A stretch of 33,505 nt of DNA, from the NCBI GenBank assembly GCA_964503595.1, contig CAZDAM010000027.1:1-33505 (forward strand), written 5' to 3'. This document shows, one piece after another, positions 22,179 through 30,674 of the stretch (position 1 is its first letter; each line of letters opens with the position of its first letter). The notes beneath the pieces are model-generated. The model saw only the letters and a list, made by a program, of their open reading frames with translations, searched no databases and was not told the origin of the DNA. This DNA comes from CAZDAM01 sp964503595. Lineage in GTDB: Bacteria; Muiribacteriota; UBA6191. Position numbers and translations under genes: made by a program.

Positions 22179-22930
22179 GGTGCAATCGGCCCGTTCAGAC
22201 TTCCTTCAAGAAACTGCCTGACGGCAGGATGCTCGGACTTCAGAAACTCATCGGGAGCTCCCGTCTCTACCATACGTCCCTGCCAGTGCAATCCTACACG
22301 ATCCGCAATTCGAAAGGCGGACTTCAGGTCATGGGTCACGACAAGGGAAGTGGTTCCGAGTTCTTTTTGTACTTTCTGGATCAGAAAATCAATGCCTGCG
22401 GTCAGGATTGGGTCGAGCCCTGTGGTGGGTTCATCATGCAGAAGAACCCCTGGTTTCAGAACCAGGGCTCGCGCCAGTCCAACTCTTTTCCGCATACCTC
22501 CGGAAAGCTCGGAAGTGCCTTTGTGGGCTGCATGCTCCAATCCCACCAGGGCTAGATTCTGCATGACGAGCTCGTGGATTTCTTCTTCTTTGAGCTCGGG
22601 TTTCTGTCTCAGTCCGAAAGCGACATTTTCATAGACACTCAGAGAATCGAAGAGGGCCGCGGACTGAAACAGCATGCCGAACCCTTTCATGAGTTCGGCC
22701 TTCTTTTTGGAGGATTCCCGACTCAGAGATTCTCCCCTGATGGTTACAATACCGGCATCAGGTTCGATCAGGCCCATCAGAATTTTCAGGGTCACGGACT
22801 TTCCGCATCCGCTGGGCCCCAGAATTACGAAGGTTTCTCCGGGAAGGATGTTTAGGGAAAGACCCTGCAGAACATGCTGGGAGCCGAAAGATTTCCAGAC
22901 ATTTTCCAGGGACAGGACAGGTGAGTTCAT
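22175..22930 (-). CDS. mlaF: Phospholipid transporter ATP-binding protein MlaF
   Basis: A 251-residue ABC ATPase with Walker A GPSGCGKS (residues 39-46), Q-loop in GMLFQSAALFDSLSVYENV, signature LSGGMRKRVGLARAL, Walker B VLLHDEPTTGLDP and the switch His in VVTHDLKSAFRIADRV. The LSGGM signature and the FQSAALFDSL segment are typical of MlaF/MlaFEDB. It powers MlaE in the inner membrane. The stop overlaps the mlaD start (ATGA) and the start overlaps the mlaE stop. The C-terminus after the core is short; no MlaB (STAS) partner gene lies nearby. Confidence 0.95.
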   Translation of the reverse strand: MNSPVLSLENVWKSFGSQHVLQGLSLNILPGETFVILGPSGCGKSVTLKILMGLIEPDAGIVTIRGESLSRESSKKKAELMKGFGMLFQSAALFDSLSVYENVAFGLRQKPELKEEEIHELVMQNLALVGLEHAAHKGTSELSGGMRKRVGLARALVLKPGVLLHDEPTTGLDPILTAGIDFLIQKVQKELGTTSLVVTHDLKSAFRIADRVGLHWQGRMVETGAPDEFLKSEHPAVRQFLEGSLNGPIAP

Positions 22931-23745
22931 CAGATTTTCCCCGTAAGCCTCATCCAGGCGAAGAAGGCGAGGGAGAAGAAATAGTTGCAGACGAGAATAG
23001 CGGTGATGGTCATGACCACGGATTCCGTGGCGGCACGGCCGACTCCCTTGGCACCTCCGGCGGCATCCATGCCTTTGGAGCAGCCGATCAGACCGACCAG
23101 AAAACCGAATCCGGAGCTTTTGACAAGGCCTCCCAGAAAATCGTGAGGGGCGACCATCTCAATCAGGCTTTGCCAGAAGAGATGGGAATTCACTCCAATC
23201 TGGGATACAGCGACAACGTAGCCCCCAAGAATGCCAATCAGGTTGGAAAAAATGACCAGCACAGGAGTGAAGAAGGCACAGGCCAGGATCCTGGGAACGA
23301 CAAGGTGGCTGATGGGGTTGGCGGACATGACTTTCAAGGCATCGATCTGTTCTGTGACTTTCATGGTTCCAATTTCAGCAGCCATGGCGGTTCCGGCTCG
23401 TGCTGCGAGAATCACAGAGACAATCAACGGTGACATCTCTCGGGTTAGAGAGAGGCCAACTACTCCTCCGATGATGTTTTCGGCACCAAGGTCCATGAAC
23501 TGGTTTCCTACCTGAACGACCAGAACCATCCCGGTGAAAAGGGCGGTAAAACTGATGATCGGCAGGGAATCAACACCGATTCCGGCGGATGCCTGAACCA
23601 GAGCCGGAGTGAAAACCCGGCCCCTGAGAATCCAGTATATCGATTCCAGGCCCATGAGACTCATGCGGCCCAGTTCGACAAAAAATCCGTTCAGGAGTTT
23701 TCCTGGCCACTGGAAAAGACGGTAAACCATCTGGCGCACCCGCAT
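22930..23745 (-). CDS. mlaE: Phospholipid transporter permease MlaE
   Basis: The 271-residue membrane protein matches the MlaE permease family. It has an N-terminal amphipathic interface helix, about five membrane helices, and the family motifs LTREMSPLIVSVILAARAGT and AAEIGTMKVTEQIDALKVM, which contact the ATPase. It forms the inner-membrane gate for lipid passage with MlaF and the MlaD ring. It is the first gene of mlaE-mlaF-mlaD, separated from the upstream glycosidase gene by 94 bases. No convincing promoter was found in that gap. Confidence 0.94.
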   Translation of the reverse strand: MRVRQMVYRLFQWPGKLLNGFFVELGRMSLMGLESIYWILRGRVFTPALVQASAGIGVDSLPIISFTALFTGMVLVVQVGNQFMDLGAENIIGGVVGLSLTREMSPLIVSVILAARAGTAMAAEIGTMKVTEQIDALKVMSANPISHLVVPRILACAFFTPVLVIFSNLIGILGGYVVAVSQIGVNSHLFWQSLIEMVAPHDFLGGLVKSSGFGFLVGLIGCSKGMDAAGGAKGVGRAATESVVMTITAILVCNYFFSLAFFAWMRLTGKI

Positions 23746-23772
23746 ATCTTTATGATGGCACAGGAGCCTGAG

Positions 23773-23812
23773 CGGGTGAGGGGAAGGTTTGGCTCACATC
23801 ACAAGAGCCGTT
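23773..23812. other. Inverted repeat upstream of mlaE
   Basis: Within the 94-base gap between the glycosidase gene and mlaE, the plus strand reads GGCTCACATCACAAGAGCC near 23791-23809: five-base arms GGCTC and GAGCC around a nine-base centre. No T-run follows in either direction. It could be a weak terminator of the upstream transcript or an operator; chance is also possible. Confidence 0.25.
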
Positions 23813-23839
23813 CTTCACCAGTGGTTTTTGGATGGCTTC

Positions 23840-25423
23840 TTAGCTTTTTGTGGGGAGGATGATCAGGGCGTTGGCAATCCGTCTTTCCACCCCATCAGAG
23901 GGCCGGTTGACGATCATTCCATCGTACCAGGCTGAGGTCGAGCCGCCTCCGTCCAGATTGATGGCTTCAACTGCTCCGATATCTTTCATGGCCTGGGCAA
24001 ATTCACTCAGATTCAGTCCTTGGCTGTGCTCTTGGCGACCATCGACCACCATCAGGATGACATTTCCACTGGCATCAAAGCCAATGCCGGTTCTGGGGGT
24101 TTTCTCCCTGAGGAAAGGGCGGGAGAAATTCTCCTTTCCCATGTCCGGGTTGACCTCGCCATCTTTCAGAAGGCGGGGACCACCACCAATGGCCCACTGC
24201 ATCCGATCCCATGGCGATGAAAGACGCATATCGAGTTCAATTTCCTCCTGAAGTTTCAGGACAGTACGATCCAGGGGCAGGCGTTTGGGAGAGATACTTA
24301 GGACATAGCCATTTTTGGGAATTTCCACAGAATCCATGGAGACGGAAACAATCCGGTTGTTGAGGATGACATACTGGATGGTTCCCTGACGGTAGGGGGT
24401 TTTGATTCCGAATTCCCGGCTGTATAGAAGTGTTTTGTCTGAGCGGGATTCCTGGTTATAGCCTTCGATCGACAGAAGCAGGCCTTCGGTTCTCAGCCAG
24501 CCTGTGAAGCGGGCATGTCCCACATGGGGGGTGCCATCCATCATGATCCCAAAGCATGCCCGATCCAGAATTGGAGTAGAAAACAGGCGCCCGTCGGCAA
24601 TCAGAAGACCGAGAGGATCTCCATTGGTCATGAAATAGGAACCGTTGACTGATGCCAGGGCGCGGGCTTCTTCGGCAAATTCGGATAGCTTACGGATCTG
24701 GATGCCTGATGCGCTGCCCGAGGCGATTTTGAAGCGATTGGCCAAGAATTCCCGTTTGATGGTAAAGCCATAGCCCGTTGCGCTGGCATCTTTTGTCTGG
24801 AAGCGAAAGGCCTGAACTCCGGTGTCGACTTCCTGGGAGCGATAAAAGGAGAAGGCCTCCGCAGATGGCCAGGAAGGGCCTTGGGGAACTGGTTTTTCAT
24901 AATCTCTTGAGAGATGGGTGGCCATTGGTATGGAGTATTTAGAGAGGGATTCTCTGATTTTTTCGCCTTCGACTTCCGGGTTCTGAGTCATCATCAGGCG
25001 AATTTTAATGTCTTTTTCCTTTCCTTTGGAGGCAAAGGGCATGGGCATGACATTTTCTCTCAAGGAAAACTCAATCCGGTATTGGCGGGAACGGCTTCTG
25101 GAAAAACTGATTCTTTCGAGATGGGAATCGGCGAGTTCCAGAGCGCGGCGAAAATGATGGCGAGTAACGTCACTAAAAGTTATGGAGAGGATCCGGGAAG
25201 AGTTGTTGTAACTCATTTTGTAGCGGACGGGACGATTGAACCCGAACTGATAGTTCAGTCTGAGATTGTCCGGTCTTTGCATGATGGAGCGCTCAAGTCT
25301 TGCGGCAGCTTCGGAAGCAGGGAGCTGAATGGAGAGGGGAAACCCTCCAAAGGCCATAGCAGCGGTTAAAGACAGGACCAGGATCAGGGCGGCATATTTT
25401 ATGAGCCGCGGAATCGTCAGCAT
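23840..25423 (-). CDS. Exported phosphodiester glycosidase (NAGPA-like domain) protein
   Basis: The 527-residue protein starts with a signal or anchor helix (LIKYAALILVLSLTAAMAFG), then about 220 residues of unassigned beta-rich sequence, and a C-terminal domain of the phosphodiester glycosidase family (the fold of the enzyme that uncovers mannose-6-phosphate). Family marks are VNGSYFMTNGDPLGLLI, QWAIGGGPRLLKDG, RTGIGFDASGNVILMVVDGR, and LDGGGSTSAWYDG followed by RRIANALII near the end. In bacteria such domains occur in exported proteins, often acting on exopolysaccharide or teichoic-acid-type linkages. The N-terminal part faintly recalls AMIN domains. It follows a fliA-led operon; substrate unknown. 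Confidence 0.8.
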   Translation of the reverse strand: MLTIPRLIKYAALILVLSLTAAMAFGGFPLSIQLPASEAAARLERSIMQRPDNLRLNYQFGFNRPVRYKMSYNNSSRILSITFSDVTRHHFRRALELADSHLERISFSRSRSRQYRIEFSLRENVMPMPFASKGKEKDIKIRLMMTQNPEVEGEKIRESLSKYSIPMATHLSRDYEKPVPQGPSWPSAEAFSFYRSQEVDTGVQAFRFQTKDASATGYGFTIKREFLANRFKIASGSASGIQIRKLSEFAEEARALASVNGSYFMTNGDPLGLLIADGRLFSTPILDRACFGIMMDGTPHVGHARFTGWLRTEGLLLSIEGYNQESRSDKTLLYSREFGIKTPYRQGTIQYVILNNRIVSVSMDSVEIPKNGYVLSISPKRLPLDRTVLKLQEEIELDMRLSSPWDRMQWAIGGGPRLLKDGEVNPDMGKENFSRPFLREKTPRTGIGFDASGNVILMVVDGRQEHSQGLNLSEFAQAMKDIGAVEAINLDGGGSTSAWYDGMIVNRPSDGVERRIANALIILPTKS

Positions 25424-25455
25424 GACCAGACTATCGGGGTTTTCAGGAATGGTTT

Positions 25456-26118
25456 TTACGTTCTTGAGGGCTTTTTAGAAAGTCGCGAAAGAAGCCCGGG
25501 AGGAAGTTCGATTCTGTGTGTCTTGCGAACCCTGCGGTCGGCAATAAAGAGCAAATCTGTCAGTTTCATTTTGCCACGAAAAGGCATGCGGAACCTGGCA
25601 TGCAGTTCTCCCTGAAGAAACTTCATGGCCGTGAGCCTGTTCTTGGGTATTCCGGGATAAAGTTTTAAGAGAACCAGATGTTCCCGCTGAATCAGAGGGT
25701 GACTTTGACGGATTTTTTCAAAGAGGACATCGGTCAGTTCAGGAAGAGGGGAGGATGGTAGTGGCCACCACATGGCTGTACCGGGAGATCCGGGGGCGAG
25801 AACCTTGAAGGGCTGAGTCTGCGGGAATTCTCGATGGATTTTGGGTGCCTCGATTTGCGGAGACTTTACGGTTCCAAGCTGGACTTGAAAGCGTTTTTCG
25901 ATGGAAACGGTCATGGCCTTCTGGGGAGAAAGTTCAATTTCCGTCTCTGTTTCAATAACCGGCGTACGAGTTACAATCGCGATGGAATTGGTATCCAGAG
26001 AAAGAGGATGGATTCCCAGGATTTCCAGCTGAGGAGCTGCAAGGGGCCGATAGAACCGAAGAGTTCTTGGGAGAGGACGGATGGTCTCTGTTTTGAGGAC
26101 GCGCGTACGCCATTTCAT
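25456..26118 (-). CDS. Hypothetical protein, 220 residues
   Basis: No family recognised. The protein is basic and rich in proline (for example RPLPRTLRFYRPLAAPQ and WWPLPSSPLPELTDVLFEK), with no signal peptide or membrane helix. The second half has a more ordered look, with VLLKLYPGIPKNRLTAMKFLQGE and a basic tail ending SRLSKKPSRT. ATG 26118 overlaps the stop of the next upstream gene (ATGA), so it is in the operon behind the FliA-type sigma factor. It may belong with the 153-residue protein as a functional pair. Confidence 0.65.
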   Translation of the reverse strand: MKWRTRVLKTETIRPLPRTLRFYRPLAAPQLEILGIHPLSLDTNSIAIVTRTPVIETETEIELSPQKAMTVSIEKRFQVQLGTVKSPQIEAPKIHREFPQTQPFKVLAPGSPGTAMWWPLPSSPLPELTDVLFEKIRQSHPLIQREHLVLLKLYPGIPKNRLTAMKFLQGELHARFRMPFRGKMKLTDLLFIADRRVRKTHRIELPPGLLSRLSKKPSRT

Positions 26119-26576
26119 GATTTAGATGAACCGGGAATGAGGCGTAAGGCCTCTTCAATCCTGGTGAATGGCTCCTGAAGGTCAAAGCGGGCAGTTTCCA
26201 GCCAATCCCGATCTTCTTCCTGATTCTCGGCGTTCTCATCCATGGGAACGGGCTTTTCCCCTCTTTCCATAAGATAAAGCGGGACTTCCAGCCAGTCGGG
26301 GTCGAGTTCCTTGTAGTTGGTTAGAAGAATCCGCGGTTTTTCCTGGAGTCCCCTAAAGAGTTCCCGGCAGACAGACTGCAAAAGCCAGGGCTCCAGACTT
26401 TGACCATACAAGGCTTTTTGCATGGCGCTGGGCTGAACCGGACTGGAAAAGCGAAAATCCAGCGGGAATCCGTCCCGATCCAGAACCAGAAGTCCGACGG
26501 TGAAATGGTCGGCTCCGGAAAAAACGAAGGCCAGATATCCAGCGAATGGGGTGGGTTCGGTGGCGGCAGCTGTCAT
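26115..26576 (-). CDS. Hypothetical protein, 153 residues
   Basis: No named family recognised. The first 80 residues look like a compact domain: FAGYLAFVFSGADHFTVGLL, then LVLDRDGFPLDFRFSSPVQP and MQKALYGQSLEPWLLQSV. From memory, similar sequences occur as uncharacterised proteins in several bacterial phyla. The C-terminal third is acidic (DENAENQEEDRDW). It is soluble and without signal peptide. It starts 12 bases after the 107-residue gene and overlaps the 220-residue gene by ATGA. A role linked to the sigma factor or motility is suggested only by position. Confidence 0.65.
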   Translation of the reverse strand: MTAAATEPTPFAGYLAFVFSGADHFTVGLLVLDRDGFPLDFRFSSPVQPSAMQKALYGQSLEPWLLQSVCRELFRGLQEKPRILLTNYKELDPDWLEVPLYLMERGEKPVPMDENAENQEEDRDWLETARFDLQEPFTRIEEALRLIPGSSKS

Positions 26577-26588
26577 CGCGAGTTGAAC

Positions 26589-26912
26589 TCATACGGAGAA
26601 ATCAAGCTTGTGTCCGCGAACACCATCGGGAAGACGGGGGGCTTCTTTCTGGGATGCGGTTTTTTTTTCCTCTTCAGCTTTTTTCCTGCGCTTTTGGGCT
26701 TCCTGCTCTTCTTTGTTCTTGGCGTCAGGATCGATATTGGGATCTGCCTCGACCTCATTGACCTCTTCGGTCAGTTTACGTTGGGCCTCACTGGTTTGGC
26801 CCTGGGGATTGTTCTGGTGAAGCTGCTCAACCTGCTGTTGTCGCTGGCGAATGTCTGAAACCTGATTGGAGCCGGTGATGTTCGTCTGAATATCGATAAA
26901 CCTAATGCTCAT
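26589..26912 (-). CDS. Small charged coiled-coil protein next to sigma factor
   Basis: A 107-residue, very hydrophilic protein. It begins MSIRFIDIQTNITGSNQVSD, continues with a Gln/Glu/Lys-rich helical stretch (RQRQQQVEQLHQN, then KNKEEQEAQKRRKKAEEEKK) and ends with GVRGHKLDFSV. The pattern of a conserved short N-terminus, a variable charged middle and a G-x-x-LD-x-x-V end resembles small uncharacterised proteins often found beside flagellar regulatory genes; I cannot name it. It lacks the recognisable features of the anti-sigma factor FlgM. The start overlaps the stop of the sigma factor gene (ATGA). Confidence 0.65.
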   Translation of the reverse strand: MSIRFIDIQTNITGSNQVSDIRQRQQQVEQLHQNNPQGQTSEAQRKLTEEVNEVEADPNIDPDAKNKEEQEAQKRRKKAEEEKKTASQKEAPRLPDGVRGHKLDFSV

Positions 26913-27793
26913 ACATCCTCCAGAAGCAGCCGCTTGATTTTTCCAAGTCGGCCTCTCAGGCGGAGTATGGCTTTGGTATGCAATTGGGAGACGCGAGAGT
27001 CCGATACCCCGAGAATTTGCCCGATTTCCTTGGCAGTCATATCTTCAAAGTATATCAGAGTCACAACGAGTCGCTCCCGATCCGAGAGCTTGTTAATCGA
27101 TTCAGCCAGCACTTTTTTGACTTCTGTACGGGTAGCCCGCTGTTCTGGAGTCGGTGTGCTGGTGTCTTCAAAGAAGTTCAGACGATTCTGGGGACCACTT
27201 TGGGAATCAGAGGAAGAGTCGCTTTCATCCAGAGAAAGAACCAGGGATTGACGGGTTTCTTCAACAAGTTTCTGAAGCTCCTCAATGGTGATTTCCATAT
27301 AGGCGGCAACTTCTTCATCGGTGGCTTCCCGGCCGAGCTCTCCTTCGAGCTGGGCGTAGGCTTTCTCAAGTTTCTTGGCCTTCTGGCGAACGCTTCTTGG
27401 GGTCCAGTCCAGAACCCGGAGTTCGTCAAGAATTGCACCGCGAATCCTGGTTTTTGCATAAGTCTTGAATTGAACGGCCCTTGAAGTGTCGTATTTTTCG
27501 ATTGCATCCATAAGCCCGAAAACGCCATAGCTGATAAGGTCTTCGTACTCCACGTTGGAAGGAAGATTTACGGCCATGCGCCCGGCAACATATTTCACGA
27601 AGGGGGAGTACTTCATGATCAGTTGATCACGAACTTTTGCATCTCCGGTGTTATTGTATTGCTCCCAGAGGCGAATGTCTTCTTCATCATCAGCGCTCAA
27701 CTGTTTTTCGCCGACGGTGCTGTCCTCTTCTTCGTCTTCCAGCTCGTCTTCGATTTCAGGGTCGAGGGCTCTTTCTGCTTCCAGATTTGTCAT
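26909..27793 (-). CDS. fliA: FliA/WhiG-family RNA polymerase sigma factor (sigma-28)
   Basis: This alternative sigma factor directs transcription of late flagellar and chemotaxis genes in motile bacteria. Region 2 contains VKYVAGRMAVNLPSNVEYED and LISYGVFGLMDAIEKYD; region 3 has RGAILDELRVLDWTPRSVR, the strong FliA/WhiG mark; region 4 has LSDRERLVVTLIYFEDMTAKE and LGVSDSRVSQLHTKAILRLR. The first 50 residues are very acidic (ELEDEEEDSTVGEKQL), an unusual extension. ATG 27793 is preferred (294 residues): an ATG at 27865 is in frame but lies upstream of the likely transcription start. The promoter is at 27848-27876. Three small genes and a glycosidase follow. Confidence 0.93.
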   Translation of the reverse strand: MTNLEAERALDPEIEDELEDEEEDSTVGEKQLSADDEEDIRLWEQYNNTGDAKVRDQLIMKYSPFVKYVAGRMAVNLPSNVEYEDLISYGVFGLMDAIEKYDTSRAVQFKTYAKTRIRGAILDELRVLDWTPRSVRQKAKKLEKAYAQLEGELGREATDEEVAAYMEITIEELQKLVEETRQSLVLSLDESDSSSDSQSGPQNRLNFFEDTSTPTPEQRATRTEVKKVLAESINKLSDRERLVVTLIYFEDMTAKEIGQILGVSDSRVSQLHTKAILRLRGRLGKIKRLLLEDV

Positions 27794-27847
27794 GACTCCC
27801 ACAGATGCTTGAGTCCCGCCCGAGGGGATTCCCCAGACTGAAAAAGG

Positions 27848-27876
27848 ATTATAGCATGAGTACAAAAAGCCAACAA
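27848..27876 (-). promoter_or_regulatory. Promoter for the fliA operon
   Basis: On the minus strand TTGTTG (27876-27871) and a perfect TATAAT (27853-27848) are spaced by 17 bases. Transcription would begin near 27841, 48 bases before ATG 27793, where GGGAG lies close to the ATG. The -35 box is weak (three of six), but the -10 box is ideal. Confidence 0.55.
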
Positions 27877-27960
27877 TACCTGCCGAAGCTGTCTATGACA
27901 AGGGCTTTTGCGAAAATCATGCATTCTTATGAGGAAAGAGAGAGTTGGTTCCATAGAGAT

Positions 27961-28536
27961 TCAGGAAATTTTACTGTTGAACTTCCGGGAAGCCAGATCC
28001 AGTTTTCCCTGAAGAATAAGCTCCACGGATTCCACGATATCAGCAAAAGTGCTTTCAAGGGTATTTCTTTCTGAAGACGGGAATGGATTCAGAACGAAGT
28101 CAGCAAGATTGGAGATGGGATGAACCGGGCGGATTCCGATGCGTACGCGCGAAAATGTGTCACTGCCGGCATGTTGAATTACGGATTTCATGCCGTTATG
28201 GCTCCCTGCTCTTCCCTTCTGCCTTACGCGGATGCTTCCTACCGGAAGGTCGATATCATCATAGATCAGGATGATCTGTTCCAGAGGTACATCTTTAAGC
28301 AGGGCCCGTACGGTTTCCCCACTCAGATTCATGAAGGTCTGGGGCTTCACCAGAGTGATTTTATGGCCCATATGGGTTCCCGAGGATTCCAGGGCTTTGT
28401 GATAGCGGTTATTGCTGAATGCAGATAGAAACCAGTCATTCTTCAGATAATCTAGAGCCAGAAAACCTGCATTATGCCGTGTTTTTTCGTATTTTTCGCC
28501 AGGGTTACCCAGGCCCACGATACACCAGTGTTTCAT
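27961..28536 (-). CDS. pth: Peptidyl-tRNA hydrolase
   Basis: Pth releases peptides from tRNAs that fell off the ribosome, recycling them. All known active-site residues are present: Asn11 in GLGNPGEKYEKTRHNAGF, catalytic His21 in that same segment, Asn70 in FMNLSG, Asp93 in YDDIDLPVG and Asn114 in GSHNGMKS. The length (191 residues) is normal. The start overlaps the stop of the upstream TPR gene (ATGA). The 167 bases after it contain only the fliA promoter and no clear terminator. Confidence 0.97.
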   Translation of the reverse strand: MKHWCIVGLGNPGEKYEKTRHNAGFLALDYLKNDWFLSAFSNNRYHKALESSGTHMGHKITLVKPQTFMNLSGETVRALLKDVPLEQIILIYDDIDLPVGSIRVRQKGRAGSHNGMKSVIQHAGSDTFSRVRIGIRPVHPISNLADFVLNPFPSSERNTLESTFADIVESVELILQGKLDLASRKFNSKIS

Positions 28537-30659
28537 TCGTTTTTCTCCGCGGCATTCAGGGCTTTCAGAGACCAGGTTGCATTGCGTACAACCTCAGGAT
28601 CTGTCTGGTAGTTCAAAAGATTCTCGTAGATCTGACGGGCCTGAGGGAAAGAGCCCAGGGCGGTCAGAACTTCGGCGATCTTGAATAGAATCGAAGGCTC
28701 CGGATTCATTCCCAGAATTTCTGTATAAAGCTCCAGAGCCTTGTCGTAGTTACCCCGGTCATAGGAAGCCTGGGCCAGTTTTGCTCGAATCTGGATGGGT
28801 CGAAATCCCAGACTCAGGAGCTCTTCCAGAGTTTCTTCGCCTTCCCGGATTCTTCCGGCCGCCAGGTAGGAGCGGGCCAGAATGAATTTGAGGGCAGGGT
28901 AGGGGATGATGGAAGAGGGCAGGCTTTGAAAAAAACTCAGTACTTCTCCGGCTTTGTTGCGGGAAAGTTTTTCTTCCAGCAGTCTTTCCAGCCTGGCGTC
29001 TTCGAGTTCATATTCTGGCTGTGGTTCCAGCGAGAGTTCATAGACCGTTTTGAGTTCGGCCTCAAGCTGTGGCCAGGCCAGGGGCTGGCTGGCCAGGAAG
29101 GTTTCCATGCGTGTAAGGTATTCCCGGTAGCGTTTCTGTTTTTTCAGAGCCAGTAGCATTTCCAGAGGATGATCCCGGCTGTCGGCAGGATTTTTCAGCC
29201 ATTCATGAAGGCGGTAGCTGATCGGAAAGGTGGTCAGCGGGCTCAGACCTGCCCCGCTCAGAAAACCAGGAGAAAGGTGTTCAAAGCGTCTGAGAAGATC
29301 GGAGCCGGGGAATTTCAGAGCAGCTTTCTCGGCTACAGCCCTGACGAGATTCTGCTGACCGAGCATACGGTAATTCAGGGCCATGCGAAAAAGGATGCTG
29401 ACTTTCTGGGGGGAGATTCTTTCAGCATTTTCCAGATACTGGAGCGCCCGGGAGTAATAGCCGATCTTGGAATAGCCTTCGGCCAGAAGCTCGTAGTTCA
29501 GAGCCAGATCTGTATAGGGAGATTCAAGCAGATCTGTCAAAAGAGCGATGGCTTCCTGGGGTCTTTTGGTATTCAGGTAGATTTGAGCCAGGATCAGACG
29601 GACGGGATCCTGGCTTGGTGTGGTTTGAATTTCATTGAGGGCCGCTTCGGGGGATTCCTTAGCCAGAACCTGCAACTGAAGATGTTCCAGATGTCGGTTT
29701 TGTGGGAAGCTGCTTAGGCAGGATGTCAGGATTTCCGTGGCACGGGTGGTATTGTGAGTGGCCAGAAGGCTTTGGACAAGCCAGGGGCAGTGATTCCCGG
29801 TAAGACTTCCTGCGAGGGCCCGGGGCATGAGGTTCTGTAAAACCAGCTGGTAGCGCCCGGCCTCGTAGTGGGCTTTCCAGGCCGAGTCGGTACTTTGTTC
29901 GGGATTTTTGGCATCTGTTCTGGTTTTCAGAAAGGTTTCCGGGTTTTGCTGGGAGGCCTCGCGGGGATAGCGGACCCGAAAGTTTTCAACTGCAGTTGGC
30001 AGCAGATCCTGGCGGTTGTTCTGCCAGAGAGCCCGCAGCCATAGGAATTCGGTTTGAGCTGACGGGCTCATCAGGCGAAGGCTGTCAAGCCAGGGGAGGG
30101 CCAGTTCCCACTGGTTTAAATTTACGGCTGTCTCTACGGCCAGAGGAAGAATCCTGGGGTCTCTCGGCAGGATGTGGACAGCCAGCCTCAAGTTATTCAA
30201 ATAACTTGTATCCGTCATCTGAGAAGGTCGGTATGAGAGCTGATGGGCAATGTAAGTCTGGATTTGAGGATCTGAAATTCCCCGGAGTCTTACCAGAGCA
30301 GAGCTGTATCCTTCTGATTTACGGGTATCCTCAATGAGTTCCTGAGCATTGCGAAGAAGTTTCAGATGTTCGTAGGCCGTGCGGGAGTTTTGAAATTGCA
30401 GAAGTCTTTCCAGCCGATCGGCCAGGGTAAAATCCTTTTGGGCCAGAGCGAGGGCGGCCCGATAGTAAAGGGTCTCGGGAGAGTCGATTTTGAGGGCCCG
30501 GAATGCTTCCTGGGCCCGGGAAAACTGATCTTTGGAGATCAGGGCATGGACCGGGGAAAGTTCCGGAGAATTGGACTGCAATTCAGAAGGGGCTAGAACC
30601 GGAAAACCATCACTGAAATTAGCAATTAAAAGAAAAATGAAACAGAGCAGAGCCGCCAT
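28533..30659 (-). CDS. Large exported TPR-repeat protein
   Basis: A 708-residue protein beginning with a signal sequence (MAALLCFIFLLIANFSDG) and then made almost entirely of TPR-type helix pairs, such as RPQEAIALLTDLLESPYTD, ALNYELLAEGYSKIGYYSRA and YDRGNYDKALELYTEILGMN near the end. There is no lipobox cysteine at a convincing place and no later membrane segment, so it is probably periplasmic or loosely attached. TPR proteins bring other proteins together; the partner is unknown. ATG 30659 lies only 15 bases from the end of the tRNA-Gln gene and no ribosome binding site is visible. It overlaps pth by ATGA. It does not closely resemble the TPR protein at the left end of the window. Confidence 0.82.
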   Translation of the reverse strand: MAALLCFIFLLIANFSDGFPVLAPSELQSNSPELSPVHALISKDQFSRAQEAFRALKIDSPETLYYRAALALAQKDFTLADRLERLLQFQNSRTAYEHLKLLRNAQELIEDTRKSEGYSSALVRLRGISDPQIQTYIAHQLSYRPSQMTDTSYLNNLRLAVHILPRDPRILPLAVETAVNLNQWELALPWLDSLRLMSPSAQTEFLWLRALWQNNRQDLLPTAVENFRVRYPREASQQNPETFLKTRTDAKNPEQSTDSAWKAHYEAGRYQLVLQNLMPRALAGSLTGNHCPWLVQSLLATHNTTRATEILTSCLSSFPQNRHLEHLQLQVLAKESPEAALNEIQTTPSQDPVRLILAQIYLNTKRPQEAIALLTDLLESPYTDLALNYELLAEGYSKIGYYSRALQYLENAERISPQKVSILFRMALNYRMLGQQNLVRAVAEKAALKFPGSDLLRRFEHLSPGFLSGAGLSPLTTFPISYRLHEWLKNPADSRDHPLEMLLALKKQKRYREYLTRMETFLASQPLAWPQLEAELKTVYELSLEPQPEYELEDARLERLLEEKLSRNKAGEVLSFFQSLPSSIIPYPALKFILARSYLAAGRIREGEETLEELLSLGFRPIQIRAKLAQASYDRGNYDKALELYTEILGMNPEPSILFKIAEVLTALGSFPQARQIYENLLNYQTDPEVVRNATWSLKALNAAEKNE

Positions 30660-30674
30660 AGAAAGAAAGAGAAG

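Noticed and set aside
27805..28074. Plus-strand open frame of 89 codons between fliA and pth
   Set aside because: It overlaps the fliA promoter region and runs antisense into pth; no ribosome binding site or family resemblance.
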